Shown here: positions 24,952 through 32,419 of the stretch, piece after piece
Numbering within the stretch: position 1 is the first letter of the stretch
How the letters are laid out: the number at the start of each line of letters is the position of its first letter
Assembly: GCA_030537295.1 (NCBI GenBank)
Contig: JAUNNU010000001.1
Location: forward strand, 24,665-57,083
Direction: 5' to 3'
DNA: 32,419 nt
Source: Bacteroidia bacterium
GTDB lineage: Bacteria; Bacteroidota; Bacteroidia; Bacteroidales; F082
Translations under genes and position numbers: made by a program
The notes under the pieces: model-generated
Databases searched by the model: none
What the model saw: only the letters and a program-made list of their open reading frames with translations
What the model was told of the DNA's origin: nothing

Positions 24952-26007
24952 ATGGTTGTTTTGATTGATGTCTGCCATACACCGCAGTTTAATTTTTACA
25001 AGCCTTTGGTGAAACGTCTGTCCGATTCCGGCGACAAGGTTCTCCTGACGGTGATGAATCGTGGTCGTTTGCTGAAGATTGTAAATCACGAGGTTAGCAG
25101 CTGGACGGGGGTGGAAATTGTCAAAATCGGCAATCACAGGATGAATCGTTTGTCGGTGATATTCGAGTCCAATTTGCTGAGGATTTTTCAGATGATGTTC
25201 TGGGGATTGAACAAACATATTGACATTGTTTATGGAAATGGTTTTATTCCGCATATCTTAGGTTGGCTGAAACATGTTCCTTGCTATGCTTTTGACGATG
25301 ATCCTGATACCATCGACTACATTCCCAAAAAATGGTTTTGTACGGAATCGAATTATTGCCTTTGGAAAGAACCCGATAAACTTAAAAAAGCTCCTTCAAA
25401 TGTGAAGGTGCTTAAGTCGTTGAAAGAGTGGGCTTATCTGTCGCCCAGTGTCTTTAAACCCAATGTCGAAGTTCTGAAAAAATACAATGTTGAACCCAAA
25501 GAATACGTTTTTGTCAGGGAAGTGACTGTCGGTACGATAAATTATGTCGGGCAGCAGGCTGACAGCATTTTGCAGATTGCTGACAGATTCCCGAAGGGGA
25601 AGAAGGTGCTTCTGTCGCTTGAGAAGAAAGACAAGAAAGACCAATATCCAAAAGATTGGATTCTTCTTCAGGAACCACTTGAAGATGTCCATTCATTAAT
25701 ATATTACAGCGCGGGGCTTATTTCGAGTGGCGATTCAATGGCGCGTGAGGCTGCGCTATTGGGGGTTCCGGCATACTATCTTGGAATCAGATACGATATG
25801 CCGGCTAATGCAGCGGCAAGTGAAGTGGCTGATTTACAGAATCAGAAGTCAATGCCTGTCGATGAATGGCTGCGCAGTCTTGTTGAAAATAATAATGCTG
25901 CTGAAAGGCAGATGCAAATGAGAAAACATATAAATGATACATTTACAGATATTAATGATTATATGTTTAAACTGATACTTGAAGAAAAAAATAAAGAAAG
26001 AGAATAA
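24952..26007 (+). CDS. DUF354 family predicted glycosyltransferase/epimerase-like protein
   Basis: A 351-residue GT-B-fold protein. It starts VVLIDVCHTPQFNFYKPL and has YGNGFIPHILGWL and CYAFDDDPDTIDY in the N-domain. The C-domain has LISSGDSMAREAALLGVPAYY, which parallels the DSGGVQKEA segment of WecB-type epimerases. This is the DUF354 family (PF04007), whose biochemical role is unsettled; members sit in polysaccharide loci of archaea and bacteria. Its position two genes before wecB fits a nucleotide-sugar or glycosyl-transfer role. Five bases separate it from the dehydrogenase gene. Confidence 0.82.
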   Translation: MVVLIDVCHTPQFNFYKPLVKRLSDSGDKVLLTVMNRGRLLKIVNHEVSSWTGVEIVKIGNHRMNRLSVIFESNLLRIFQMMFWGLNKHIDIVYGNGFIPHILGWLKHVPCYAFDDDPDTIDYIPKKWFCTESNYCLWKEPDKLKKAPSNVKVLKSLKEWAYLSPSVFKPNVEVLKKYNVEPKEYVFVREVTVGTINYVGQQADSILQIADRFPKGKKVLLSLEKKDKKDQYPKDWILLQEPLEDVHSLIYYSAGLISSGDSMAREAALLGVPAYYLGIRYDMPANAAASEVADLQNQKSMPVDEWLRSLVENNNAAERQMQMRKHINDTFTDINDYMFKLILEEKNKERE

Positions 26008-26012
26008 ATAAT

Positions 26013-27314
26013 ATGAATATTTCTATTTTTGGTTTGGGTTATGTTGGCTGTGTCGGCATGGGTTGCCTTGCCGCCAAAGGACATAATGTTGTCGGAGTTG
26101 ATGTTTCTGAAGAAAAAATCAGGTTAATAAATGATGGTAAGCCGACTATTGTTGAAAAAGACATCGATGTGCTTATTGAGAAAGCGCACCGAGAAGGCAT
26201 GATAAAAGCCACAAATGATTATGTCTCAGCGGTTAAAGATACGGAGATTTCATTTTTGTGTGTCGGGACGCCGTCGGCTCCAAACGGACATCTAAATCTT
26301 GATTTCATAATGCAGACCGCAAGGGAAATTGGAGAAGCTTTGAGGCAAAAGGATTCGTTCCATGTCGTGGTAATACGCTCTACGGTTTTTCCGGGGACGA
26401 ATGCAAAGGTGTCTTCGTTGATTGAGGAACTTTCCGGCAAGAAACGTAACGCTGATTTCGCTGTTGTCTCAAATCCGGAATTTTTGCGTGAAGGGACTGC
26501 GGTCAAGGACTATTTGAATCCGCCGCTTACGGTTTTGGGTTCGGAATGTAAAGAGGCTATTGAAATACTGAAAAAATTGTACGAGTCGAGTGGCGCACCA
26601 ATTGAGGTCGTTGACATTGAAGTTGCGGAAATGATAAAATATGTCAATAATTCTTATCATGCGCTGAAAGTCGTGTTCGGAAATGAAATTGGCAGAATAT
26701 GTAAGGCTTTAAATGTTGATTCACATGAAGTTATGCGTTTGTTTTGCATGGATAGGCAGCTGAATATTTCACCATATTATTTCATGCCTGGCTTTGCATA
26801 CGGCGGGAGCTGTCTGCCAAAAGATTTGAAAGGTTTGAAGACGCTCGCCCATGATTTGTATCTCGATACCCCTGTGCTTAATGCCATTGATGAAAGCAAC
26901 CAGATTCATTTGCAGTCGGCAATTTCATATATTGAAAATCTTGGGAAAAGAAAAATCGGTGTTCTCGGCTTAAGTTTCAAGGCTGGAACAGATGATATGC
27001 GTAACAGCCCTATTGTCAATGTGATAGAATATCTTCATGGCAAAGGTTATGAAATCAAGATTTATGACAAAAATGTGTCGATAAGCCGTCTCTTGGGAAA
27101 GAACAAGAGCGTTATCGCAGAAAAACTTCCGCATTTGAATGTGATGCTTCAGGATAATTTGGAGGAAGTTACCGACTGGGCGGAATTGTTGGTCGTTTCT
27201 AATAAAGATGAAGTTTTCAAGTCAATTAAGCCAAAGAAGGGGCAGATTGTTTATGACCTTGCAAGAGTAAGTGAATTAGAGGATTGCGAAGGATACAACG
27301 GATTGTGCTGGTAG
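26013..27314 (+). CDS. Nucleotide-sugar 6-dehydrogenase, GDP-mannose dehydrogenase (AlgD)-like
   Basis: A 433-residue NAD-dependent enzyme that oxidises C6 of a nucleotide sugar to the carboxylate. It has the Rossmann motif IFGLGYVG at 5-12, SFLCVGTPSAPNG at 80-92, VVIRSTVFPGT, NPEFLREG at 154-161, EMIKYVNNSYHALKV, and the catalytic cysteine C267 in YGGSCLPKD. The overall wording (NISPYYFMPGFAYGGS and LGLSFKAGTDDMRNSP) matches my memory of AlgD much better than WecC or Ugd. The likely product is therefore GDP-mannuronate, though UDP sugars are not excluded. Its wecB neighbour would more naturally pair with WecC, which makes the context odd. It ends 37 bases before the favoured wecB start. Confidence 0.85.
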   Translation: MNISIFGLGYVGCVGMGCLAAKGHNVVGVDVSEEKIRLINDGKPTIVEKDIDVLIEKAHREGMIKATNDYVSAVKDTEISFLCVGTPSAPNGHLNLDFIMQTAREIGEALRQKDSFHVVVIRSTVFPGTNAKVSSLIEELSGKKRNADFAVVSNPEFLREGTAVKDYLNPPLTVLGSECKEAIEILKKLYESSGAPIEVVDIEVAEMIKYVNNSYHALKVVFGNEIGRICKALNVDSHEVMRLFCMDRQLNISPYYFMPGFAYGGSCLPKDLKGLKTLAHDLYLDTPVLNAIDESNQIHLQSAISYIENLGKRKIGVLGLSFKAGTDDMRNSPIVNVIEYLHGKGYEIKIYDKNVSISRLLGKNKSVIAEKLPHLNVMLQDNLEEVTDWAELLVVSNKDEVFKSIKPKKGQIVYDLARVSELEDCEGYNGLCW

Positions 27315-27351
27315 TTCGTAATAAATATAGCTTTTGCAAATTATTAAAGTT

Positions 27352-28503
27352 TTGAAAATCAAGATTCTGACAATAATCGGCGCACGTCCGCAAATCATAA
27401 AGGCCGCAGCGGTTTCGCGTGCGGTACGGAGCCGTTTTTCCGACAGAATCGAAGAGAAGATTCTGCATACCGGCCAGCATTACGATGCCGGTATGTCGCA
27501 GGTTTTCTTCGACGAACTCGAGCTTCCGCATCCTGATTTTAATCTAAATGCCGGCTCCGGAAAACACGGCGAGCAGACTGCGAAGATGATTGCTGGCATC
27601 GAAAACGTGTTGCTTTCAGAACATTTCGACGGCGTGATTCTCTACGGCGACACCAACTCCACGTTGGCGGGGGCTGTGGCCGCGAGCAAGCTGCACGTTC
27701 CCGTTTATCACATTGAGGCAGGCCTGCGGTCGTTCAACATGTCAATGCCTGAAGAGATTAACCGTGTCGTCTGTGACCAGTTATCTACGGTGCTTTTTGC
27801 GCCGACTGTGACGGCCGTCGAAAACCTCAAACGCGAAGGCTTCGCCGATTCAAAAGCCCGTTTCGCGGATGGCAGGGGACATTCTGTCGTGAATCTCGGA
27901 GATGTGATGTACGACAACAGCATGTATTTCGCATCAAAGGCTGAATCGAAATCAGACGTGATGAAACGCCTTGATTTACAGCCTGATAAATATATTCTCG
28001 CTACGATTCATCGTGACAATAACACTGATGTTCCCGAAAGGCTGACATCAATCATCAGGGCTTTGGTCGAAATCTCAAAAAGCAAGCCGCAATACAAAAT
28101 TGTGCTGCCGTTGCATCCGAGGACGGCGAAATTGCTTCCGCAGAATGTGGATTCGCGGGTTTATGAGGAATTCAACAATTGCCGTAACATAATTTGCACT
28201 CCGCCGGTTTCGTTTTTTGACATCATTGTCCTGGAGAGAAATGCGGCTTTGGTACTGACAGACAGCGGTGGAGTTCAGAAAGAGGCGTATTTTTATGAGA
28301 AGCCTTGTGTTATCATGCGTCCGGAAACGGAGTGGGTTGAAATCGTTAATGCTGGTGCCGGTATCCTTGCCGATGCCGACACGCAGAGAATCATCGATGC
28401 TGTTGACGAACTTTTGTCAAAAAGTATCGAATATCCCAAAGTGTTCGGCGATTCAAGAGCGTCAGAGCATATTTTACAATATATTTTGGATTGCAGAAAT
28501 TAA
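27352..28503 (+). CDS. wecB: UDP-N-acetylglucosamine 2-epimerase, non-hydrolysing
   Basis: A 383-residue GT-B-fold epimerase that interconverts UDP-GlcNAc and UDP-ManNAc. It has ILTIIGARPQIIKAAAVSRA at 5-24, ILHTGQHYD, GDTNSTLAGA, HIEAGLRSFNMSMPEEINR, TIHRDNNTD and the UDP-binding LTDSGGVQKEAYFYEKP near the end. All are hallmark segments. No ATG lies at the expected start. A TTG at 27352 begins MKIKILTIIGARP, where family members begin, and I chose it; another TTG at 27334 would add six residues. ManNAc made here could enter the polysaccharide directly or be oxidised. The gene is richer in G/C than most of the locus. Three bases separate it from the next gene. Confidence 0.92.
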   Translation: MKIKILTIIGARPQIIKAAAVSRAVRSRFSDRIEEKILHTGQHYDAGMSQVFFDELELPHPDFNLNAGSGKHGEQTAKMIAGIENVLLSEHFDGVILYGDTNSTLAGAVAASKLHVPVYHIEAGLRSFNMSMPEEINRVVCDQLSTVLFAPTVTAVENLKREGFADSKARFADGRGHSVVNLGDVMYDNSMYFASKAESKSDVMKRLDLQPDKYILATIHRDNNTDVPERLTSIIRALVEISKSKPQYKIVLPLHPRTAKLLPQNVDSRVYEEFNNCRNIICTPPVSFFDIIVLERNAALVLTDSGGVQKEAYFYEKPCVIMRPETEWVEIVNAGAGILADADTQRIIDAVDELLSKSIEYPKVFGDSRASEHILQYILDCRN

Positions 28504-28506
28504 AAA

Positions 28507-29295
28507 ATGGATTTCACTTTAAAAAAATACAGATTTTTTTTGGAAACATTAATCAGTAATGGTTATTGTTTTCAGACTTTCAAGGATTTCCTTGAAAAAC
28601 CTCACGAAGGCAAGACGATTATTCTTCGTCACGACGTTGATTTGAAGCCGGAAAATTCGTTGGCAACAGCGAAAATTGAGCATGAACTCGGAATCAACGC
28701 CTCGTATTATTTTCGCGCCGTGCCTGAAAGCTGGAATGAAGGCGTCATCAGGGAAATAGCTGCTCTCGGTCACGAAGTCGGCTATCACTATGAATCATTG
28801 ACAACAGCCGGCGGCAATATCGACAAGGCTTATGAAAACTTTGTCGAAAATCTATCCAAACTGAATTCATTACTAAATTCCTCAAACTCCTCAAACTCCT
28901 GTCAGACTATCTGTATGCACGGCAGCCCGCGTTCTCCATACGACAGCAAGGACATTTGGAAGAAATATTCTTATAAAGAATTGAATATCACTGGTGAACC
29001 GTATTTCGACATGGATTTCTCGAAGGCTTTTTATCTAACAGACACAGGTCGCAGATGGGATGGCTACAACGTGAGTGTGCGCGATAAAATTCCGGTTTAC
29101 CAAGACGAATGGATAAAAAAAGGACTTGTTTTCCACAAAACTGATGACATTATAAAGGCTGCTAATGCTTGCAATCTCCCTGATTGGATAATGATTACCA
29201 CGCATCCGCAACGTTGGACAGACAGTGGTTTATCATGGCTGAAAGAATTTTTGTTTCAAAATATAAAAAATGTAGTTAAGTTTTTCGTTTGCTAA
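28507..29295 (+). CDS. Polysaccharide deacetylase-like protein
   Basis: A 262-residue protein with a reduced NodB-type fold. IILRHDVDLKPENS (RHDVD at 41-45) takes the place of the TFDDG motif, GHEVGYHYE at 88-96 could hold metal, and MHGSP follows at 137-141. The end, DWIMITTHPQRW, resembles the last motif of the family. Similar proteins are common in Bacteroidetes surface-sugar loci near wecB, and their substrates are unknown. A flexible insert SSNSSNS at 125-131 comes from a nine-base DNA repeat (28879-28896). No signal peptide is visible. The stop codon lies next to a promoter-like site for the export genes; the -33 element falls inside this gene's end. Confidence 0.78.
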   Translation: MDFTLKKYRFFLETLISNGYCFQTFKDFLEKPHEGKTIILRHDVDLKPENSLATAKIEHELGINASYYFRAVPESWNEGVIREIAALGHEVGYHYESLTTAGGNIDKAYENFVENLSKLNSLLNSSNSSNSCQTICMHGSPRSPYDSKDIWKKYSYKELNITGEPYFDMDFSKAFYLTDTGRRWDGYNVSVRDKIPVYQDEWIKKGLVFHKTDDIIKAANACNLPDWIMITTHPQRWTDSGLSWLKEFLFQNIKNVVKFFVC

Positions 29296-29315
29296 AACAA
29301 TTTTTGTTACCTTTG
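29288..29315 (+). promoter_or_regulatory. Bacteroidetes-type promoter for the export genes
   Basis: TTTG at 29288-29291, 16 bases, then TACCTTTG at 29308-29315, a perfect TAnnTTTG box. The spacer is a little short. The ATG at 29340 lies 24 bases beyond the box. It suggests that the export genes can be transcribed apart from the sugar genes. Confidence 0.6.
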
Positions 29316-29339
29316 CAAGTTGATAAAAAAGAAAAAAAT

Positions 29340-30131
29340 ATGTTTATGAGATATACAAAATTATTGATTATCACAGTTTTTGCTATAGTCAGTGCAACTT
29401 CATGTGTAAGTCCTAAGAAGATTTTTTATCTTCAGGATATGAATGATACCACCCAAATTGAGCTTGAAAACAGGTTTGAAGCGGTGATAAGTCCATACGA
29501 TGAACTTGATATTTGGGTTTCCAGCTCCGACAGAGAACTTTCGGAGCCGTTTAATGTCATGTCTGGTGGCTATGGTGGTAGTGGCAGTGGTTATTCTGGT
29601 GGGTCAGGAGGCAGAAGGGGCTATTTGGTTGATGTGAACGGTAACATCGAGTTCCCTGTGCTTGGTCAGATTCATGTTGCTGGGATGACGCGTCTTCAGT
29701 TGCAGAACTATATAAAAAACGTCTTGGTGGCCGGGAACTATCTTAAGGAGCCGTTCGTAAATGTGAGGTTTAACAACTTCAAGATATTTTTCCTGAGTCC
29801 TGAAAAGGGCGGCTCGATTTCAATAAGTAATGAAAGGTGTACGTTTTTGGAGGCGTTGGCATTACATGGCGGCCTTGACCAATACACGCGCCGTGACAAG
29901 ATAGGTGTGTTGAGGAATGTTGACGGCAAGATGGTAATCCATTACATGGATCCGCGGTCGTCGGAAATCTTCAATGACCCGTTCTTTCTGCTTCAGCAGA
30001 ATGATTTTATCATTACTGAATCAATTAGGTCAAAATACTATATGAATGAAATTGGTTATTGGATGTCGTGGTTCGGAATTATTACATCCGTTGCATCTGT
30101 AGTAACAATGATTGCAGTGTTGTTTAAATAG
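29340..30131 (+). CDS. wza: Wza-like polysaccharide export outer membrane lipoprotein
   Basis: A 263-residue export protein. The start MFMRYTKLLIITVFAIVSAT leads to C22, a likely lipoprotein signal with lipidation at that cysteine. A polysaccharide-export domain follows: ISPYDELDIWV, then VDVNGNIEFPVLGQIHVAGM, ALALHGGLDQY and QQNDFIITE, in the layout of Wza/BexD proteins with one SLBB-like part. It should form the outer membrane channel for the polymer with the Wzc-like protein next door. A Gly/Ser-rich stretch (about 75-92) interrupts the domain. The hydrophobic C-terminus (MSWFGIITSVASVVTMIAVL) matches the membrane helix of Wza. The ATG at 29340 suits both promoter and signal peptide; 29346 is an alternative, and a TTG at 29289 would lie upstream of the -7 box. 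Confidence 0.88.
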   Translation: MFMRYTKLLIITVFAIVSATSCVSPKKIFYLQDMNDTTQIELENRFEAVISPYDELDIWVSSSDRELSEPFNVMSGGYGGSGSGYSGGSGGRRGYLVDVNGNIEFPVLGQIHVAGMTRLQLQNYIKNVLVAGNYLKEPFVNVRFNNFKIFFLSPEKGGSISISNERCTFLEALALHGGLDQYTRRDKIGVLRNVDGKMVIHYMDPRSSEIFNDPFFLLQQNDFIITESIRSKYYMNEIGYWMSWFGIITSVASVVTMIAVLFK

Positions 30132-30139
30132 CTTTAATT

Positions 30140-32419
30140 ATGGAAAATTATAATATCAACAATAACCAAAATAACGAGAACGAATCGTTTTTCGAAGAGG
30201 CTCAGCAAAACACTTTACATATCAAAGATATCATCTTTGAAATTTTGAGGCATTTGCATTGGCTGGTGCTTTTCGGTTTCATAGGAGCATTTATTGCAGG
30301 TTATAACGTAAGGAAGCAGGAAAGGATATACATCAGCAGTGCGCAGATAATGCTCAGGACCAACAATTCCAAACCTGTTGACGGGATGGTCAGAGAGTCA
30401 TCTCTCATTTCGGAATTTTCAAGGTCATCAGGGTATGTCATTGCAAGTTCAATCAATAACGAAATGATGATTATGGGTTCTAAAACGACAATGTTGGAGG
30501 TCGTGAAGCGTTTGAACCTAAACATGATATATAAGAGACAGACAAAACTCATCCGCAGAACCAATGACTTGTACAGAAATACACCTGTCGAGGTTGTTCT
30601 TCCGGATGCGCGAGAGAACCAGACGCTCAGGATGTTGGTGACACCGTTAAGCAATGATTCAGTTTTGATCTCTGAATTTTCAAATCCGAGCATGCAAGCC
30701 GTGAGGTCTGCATACGGTGACACTGTCTATTCGCCTGAAGGAAGGATAATAGTGAATAAGACCTGGAATTTCAATGACGGCAGCATCAAAAATCCAGTTG
30801 AGGTCAAATATTACAATACATCGTATGTCGCTGATTTTTATAGGTCAAAGCTTAAAGTGTCGAGGGCGAGTCAGTCAAATACATTGATAAACCTTTCAAT
30901 TACCGATGTGTCCCCGATCAGGGCGGCTGACATTTTAAATATGCTTATTGTCGTGTATAATGAAGATGCTATTAACGACAAGACAAAGATTATTGAGAAC
31001 ACCTACGATTTCATAAATGACCGCTTGGCCAGCCTTGATTCGGATCTGGGTGAGAAAGAGACAGAAATAGCCATGTTCAAAAAACAGCATTCGTTGCTGA
31101 ATGTTAAGGATTACGGCCAGAAATATTTGCAGACAAGCATTGAGTCGTCTGAAGAGATGATCAGACTTGAAGAGAGCAAGGCTATCGCAAACTATCTGCT
31201 CAATTATGTGAAAAACAATACTGAAAACAAGCTGCTTCCGATACTTCCCGAAATTGATGATAACATAATGCAAGGTGTTATAAATCAGTTTAACGAGACT
31301 GTTCTCAAACTTGAAAAGTATGAAACCAGCGGAACATCTTCCAACCCGGTTGTGAATTCATTGAAGGAATCTCAGGAAGTGTTGAAAGTGAATATTCAGA
31401 CACTTATTGATGCTTATATAGCAGGTCTTGACAATAAGATCGCCGCTTCTCAGACAAAAGAAAGAAAGGCGTCTATTGCAATGTATCAGGTTCCTGAAAA
31501 ACAACTCTATCTCATGGGGGTTGAACGTATTCAGAAAATTAAGGAAACGCTATATATAAATCTTCTGACAAAACGAGAGGAACTGCTTATGAGCCAGCCT
31601 CAGATTGAAGGAAATGCGAAGATAATTGATGAGGCGAGGGTGAACAACACTCCGATTGCGCCTGATGAGAGAAAGGCTATACTTATGGGTCTTGTGCTGG
31701 GTCTGGCGATTCCTGTCTCAATATATTTGTTGAGAAAACTTCTTGATACAAAGGTGTATTACAGTCAGGAAATCAGGAAAGCGACATCGGTGCCAATCCT
31801 CTGCGAACTTCCAAAATACGACAAGAATGATAAGAAACAAATTGTCGTCCTCGAAAACAAGAGGGACAAGATAACCGAGGCATTCAGGTTGTTGAGGTCA
31901 AACCTTGACTACATGAAAGATGCGAATGACAACAATGCTAAAGTGCTGTTGTTCACCTCGTTTGGATCAGGTTCCGGTAAGACATTCGTTTCAATGAACT
32001 TGACCACAAGTCTGGCTCTCTCCGGAAAGAAAGTCGCCTTGGTTGACCTTGACATCAGAAAAGGTACTCTGGCAAAACGCATGAACGTGAAAAATGTCAA
32101 TGGTGTCACCAGCTTGCTGACAGGTCGGTTGAATGATGTCGATGACATTATTCAGAAAAATGTTCTTGTAAAAGGTATGGATTTGATATATTCCGGTCCG
32201 ATACCTCCGAACCCAGCTGAACTTCTTGCGTCAAAGAGACTTGATGAAATGATAAAGAAACTAAGGGAAATTTATGATTATGTGATTTTGGACAGTGTTC
32301 CTGTCGGTTTCATCGCCGACGTTGAGATAATCAAACACTTGGCAGACGCAACGTTGTTCATTATCCGTTCGGGAAATGTTGATCGGCGTGTTCTTCCGGA
32401 ACTTGACAGGTTGTACATA
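30140..32419 (+). CDS. wzc: Wzc-like polysaccharide co-polymerase and tyrosine kinase (3' end outside window)
   Basis: 760 codons are open to the window edge, so the gene is partial. The N-terminal cytoplasmic stretch is rich in Asn; membrane segment one is at about 41-56. A long periplasmic region with coiled-coil character follows (about 60-510), then the proline-containing NNTPIAPDERK and membrane segment two (about 514-531). The cytoplasmic kinase domain has Walker A GSGSGKT at 609-615, Walker A' VDLDIRKG (D636, D638) and Walker B VILDSVP (D718). This is the BY-kinase layout of Wzc, which controls polymer length and export by cycling autophosphorylation. The usual Walker B threonine is Ser here. 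The C-terminal tyrosine cluster would lie beyond the window. It starts eight bases after the wza stop. Confidence 0.93.
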   Translation, partial: MENYNINNNQNNENESFFEEAQQNTLHIKDIIFEILRHLHWLVLFGFIGAFIAGYNVRKQERIYISSAQIMLRTNNSKPVDGMVRESSLISEFSRSSGYVIASSINNEMMIMGSKTTMLEVVKRLNLNMIYKRQTKLIRRTNDLYRNTPVEVVLPDARENQTLRMLVTPLSNDSVLISEFSNPSMQAVRSAYGDTVYSPEGRIIVNKTWNFNDGSIKNPVEVKYYNTSYVADFYRSKLKVSRASQSNTLINLSITDVSPIRAADILNMLIVVYNEDAINDKTKIIENTYDFINDRLASLDSDLGEKETEIAMFKKQHSLLNVKDYGQKYLQTSIESSEEMIRLEESKAIANYLLNYVKNNTENKLLPILPEIDDNIMQGVINQFNETVLKLEKYETSGTSSNPVVNSLKESQEVLKVNIQTLIDAYIAGLDNKIAASQTKERKASIAMYQVPEKQLYLMGVERIQKIKETLYINLLTKREELLMSQPQIEGNAKIIDEARVNNTPIAPDERKAILMGLVLGLAIPVSIYLLRKLLDTKVYYSQEIRKATSVPILCELPKYDKNDKKQIVVLENKRDKITEAFRLLRSNLDYMKDANDNNAKVLLFTSFGSGSGKTFVSMNLTTSLALSGKKVALVDLDIRKGTLAKRMNVKNVNGVTSLLTGRLNDVDDIIQKNVLVKGMDLIYSGPIPPNPAELLASKRLDEMIKKLREIYDYVILDSVPVGFIADVEIIKHLADATLFIIRSGNVDRRVLPELDRLYI

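Noticed and set aside
1-32419. Invertible promoter repeats as in Bacteroides capsule loci, and UpxY/UpxZ-type regulators
   Set aside because: No long inverted repeat flanking a promoter and no such regulator gene was found by eye; they may lie outside the window.

Overview
The window looks like a piece of a Bacteroidales chromosome (Bacteroides/Prevotella-like; I cannot place the genus). It carries most of a very large capsule or exopolysaccharide locus. The lineage call rests on three promoter-like sites matching the Bacteroidetes pattern (TTTG or TTG, about 16-20 bases, then TAnnTTTG), on AT-rich genes with no strong Shine-Dalgarno signals, and on the gene families present. All convincing genes are on the + strand. 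No RNA gene, transposase or CRISPR array was seen.

Layout. 80-1213 is a stand-alone AAA-type ATPase with its own promoter, probably unrelated to the sugar genes. 1291-8457 is a tightly packed block with mostly ATGA start/stop overlaps: two GT2 glycosyltransferases, a VioA-like sugar aminotransferase, an ATP-grasp ligase and three more GT2 enzymes. 8510-9721 is a GT4 enzyme behind its own promoter, with almost no room for a leader. After a 170-base gap rich in palindromes, 9892-14429 holds an amino-acid-type adenylation enzyme, a small carrier protein, a GNAT transferase (these three chained by TAATG overlaps), a NodB-type deacetylase and a fucosyltransferase-like enzyme. 14501-17102 holds a GT-C-like membrane protein and an acyltransferase-3 gene broken at a run of eight G. 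17099-21604 is a run of four GT2-type enzymes and a GT32 enzyme. 21627-23039 is a second GT-C-like membrane protein. 23039-29295 holds a GT4, a FemAB-like transferase, a DUF354 protein, an AlgD-like nucleotide-sugar dehydrogenase, WecB and a second deacetylase-like protein. 29340 to the window end is the export machinery: a Wza-like lipoprotein and a Wzc-like co-polymerase/kinase cut by the window edge.

How they may work together (inference). The precursor genes suggest a 4-amino-4,6-dideoxy sugar (aminotransferase), ManNAc (WecB) and a uronic acid (AlgD-like). About fourteen glycosyltransferase-like genes would build a large repeat unit. Several genes look like decorating functions: amino-acid activation with carrier and GNAT, an ATP-grasp ligase, a FemAB-like transferase, an O-acyltransferase and two deacetylases. 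One of the two GT-C-like membrane proteins may act as polymerase. No flippase, initiating sugar-phosphate transferase or rmlA-D genes are visible; they must lie outside the window.

Most interesting points: the adenylation/carrier/GNAT cassette inside a capsule locus; two poly-G runs in modification genes, one of them breaking the reading frame as in phase-variable genes; and sharp changes of base composition inside single genes, suggesting mosaic assembly.
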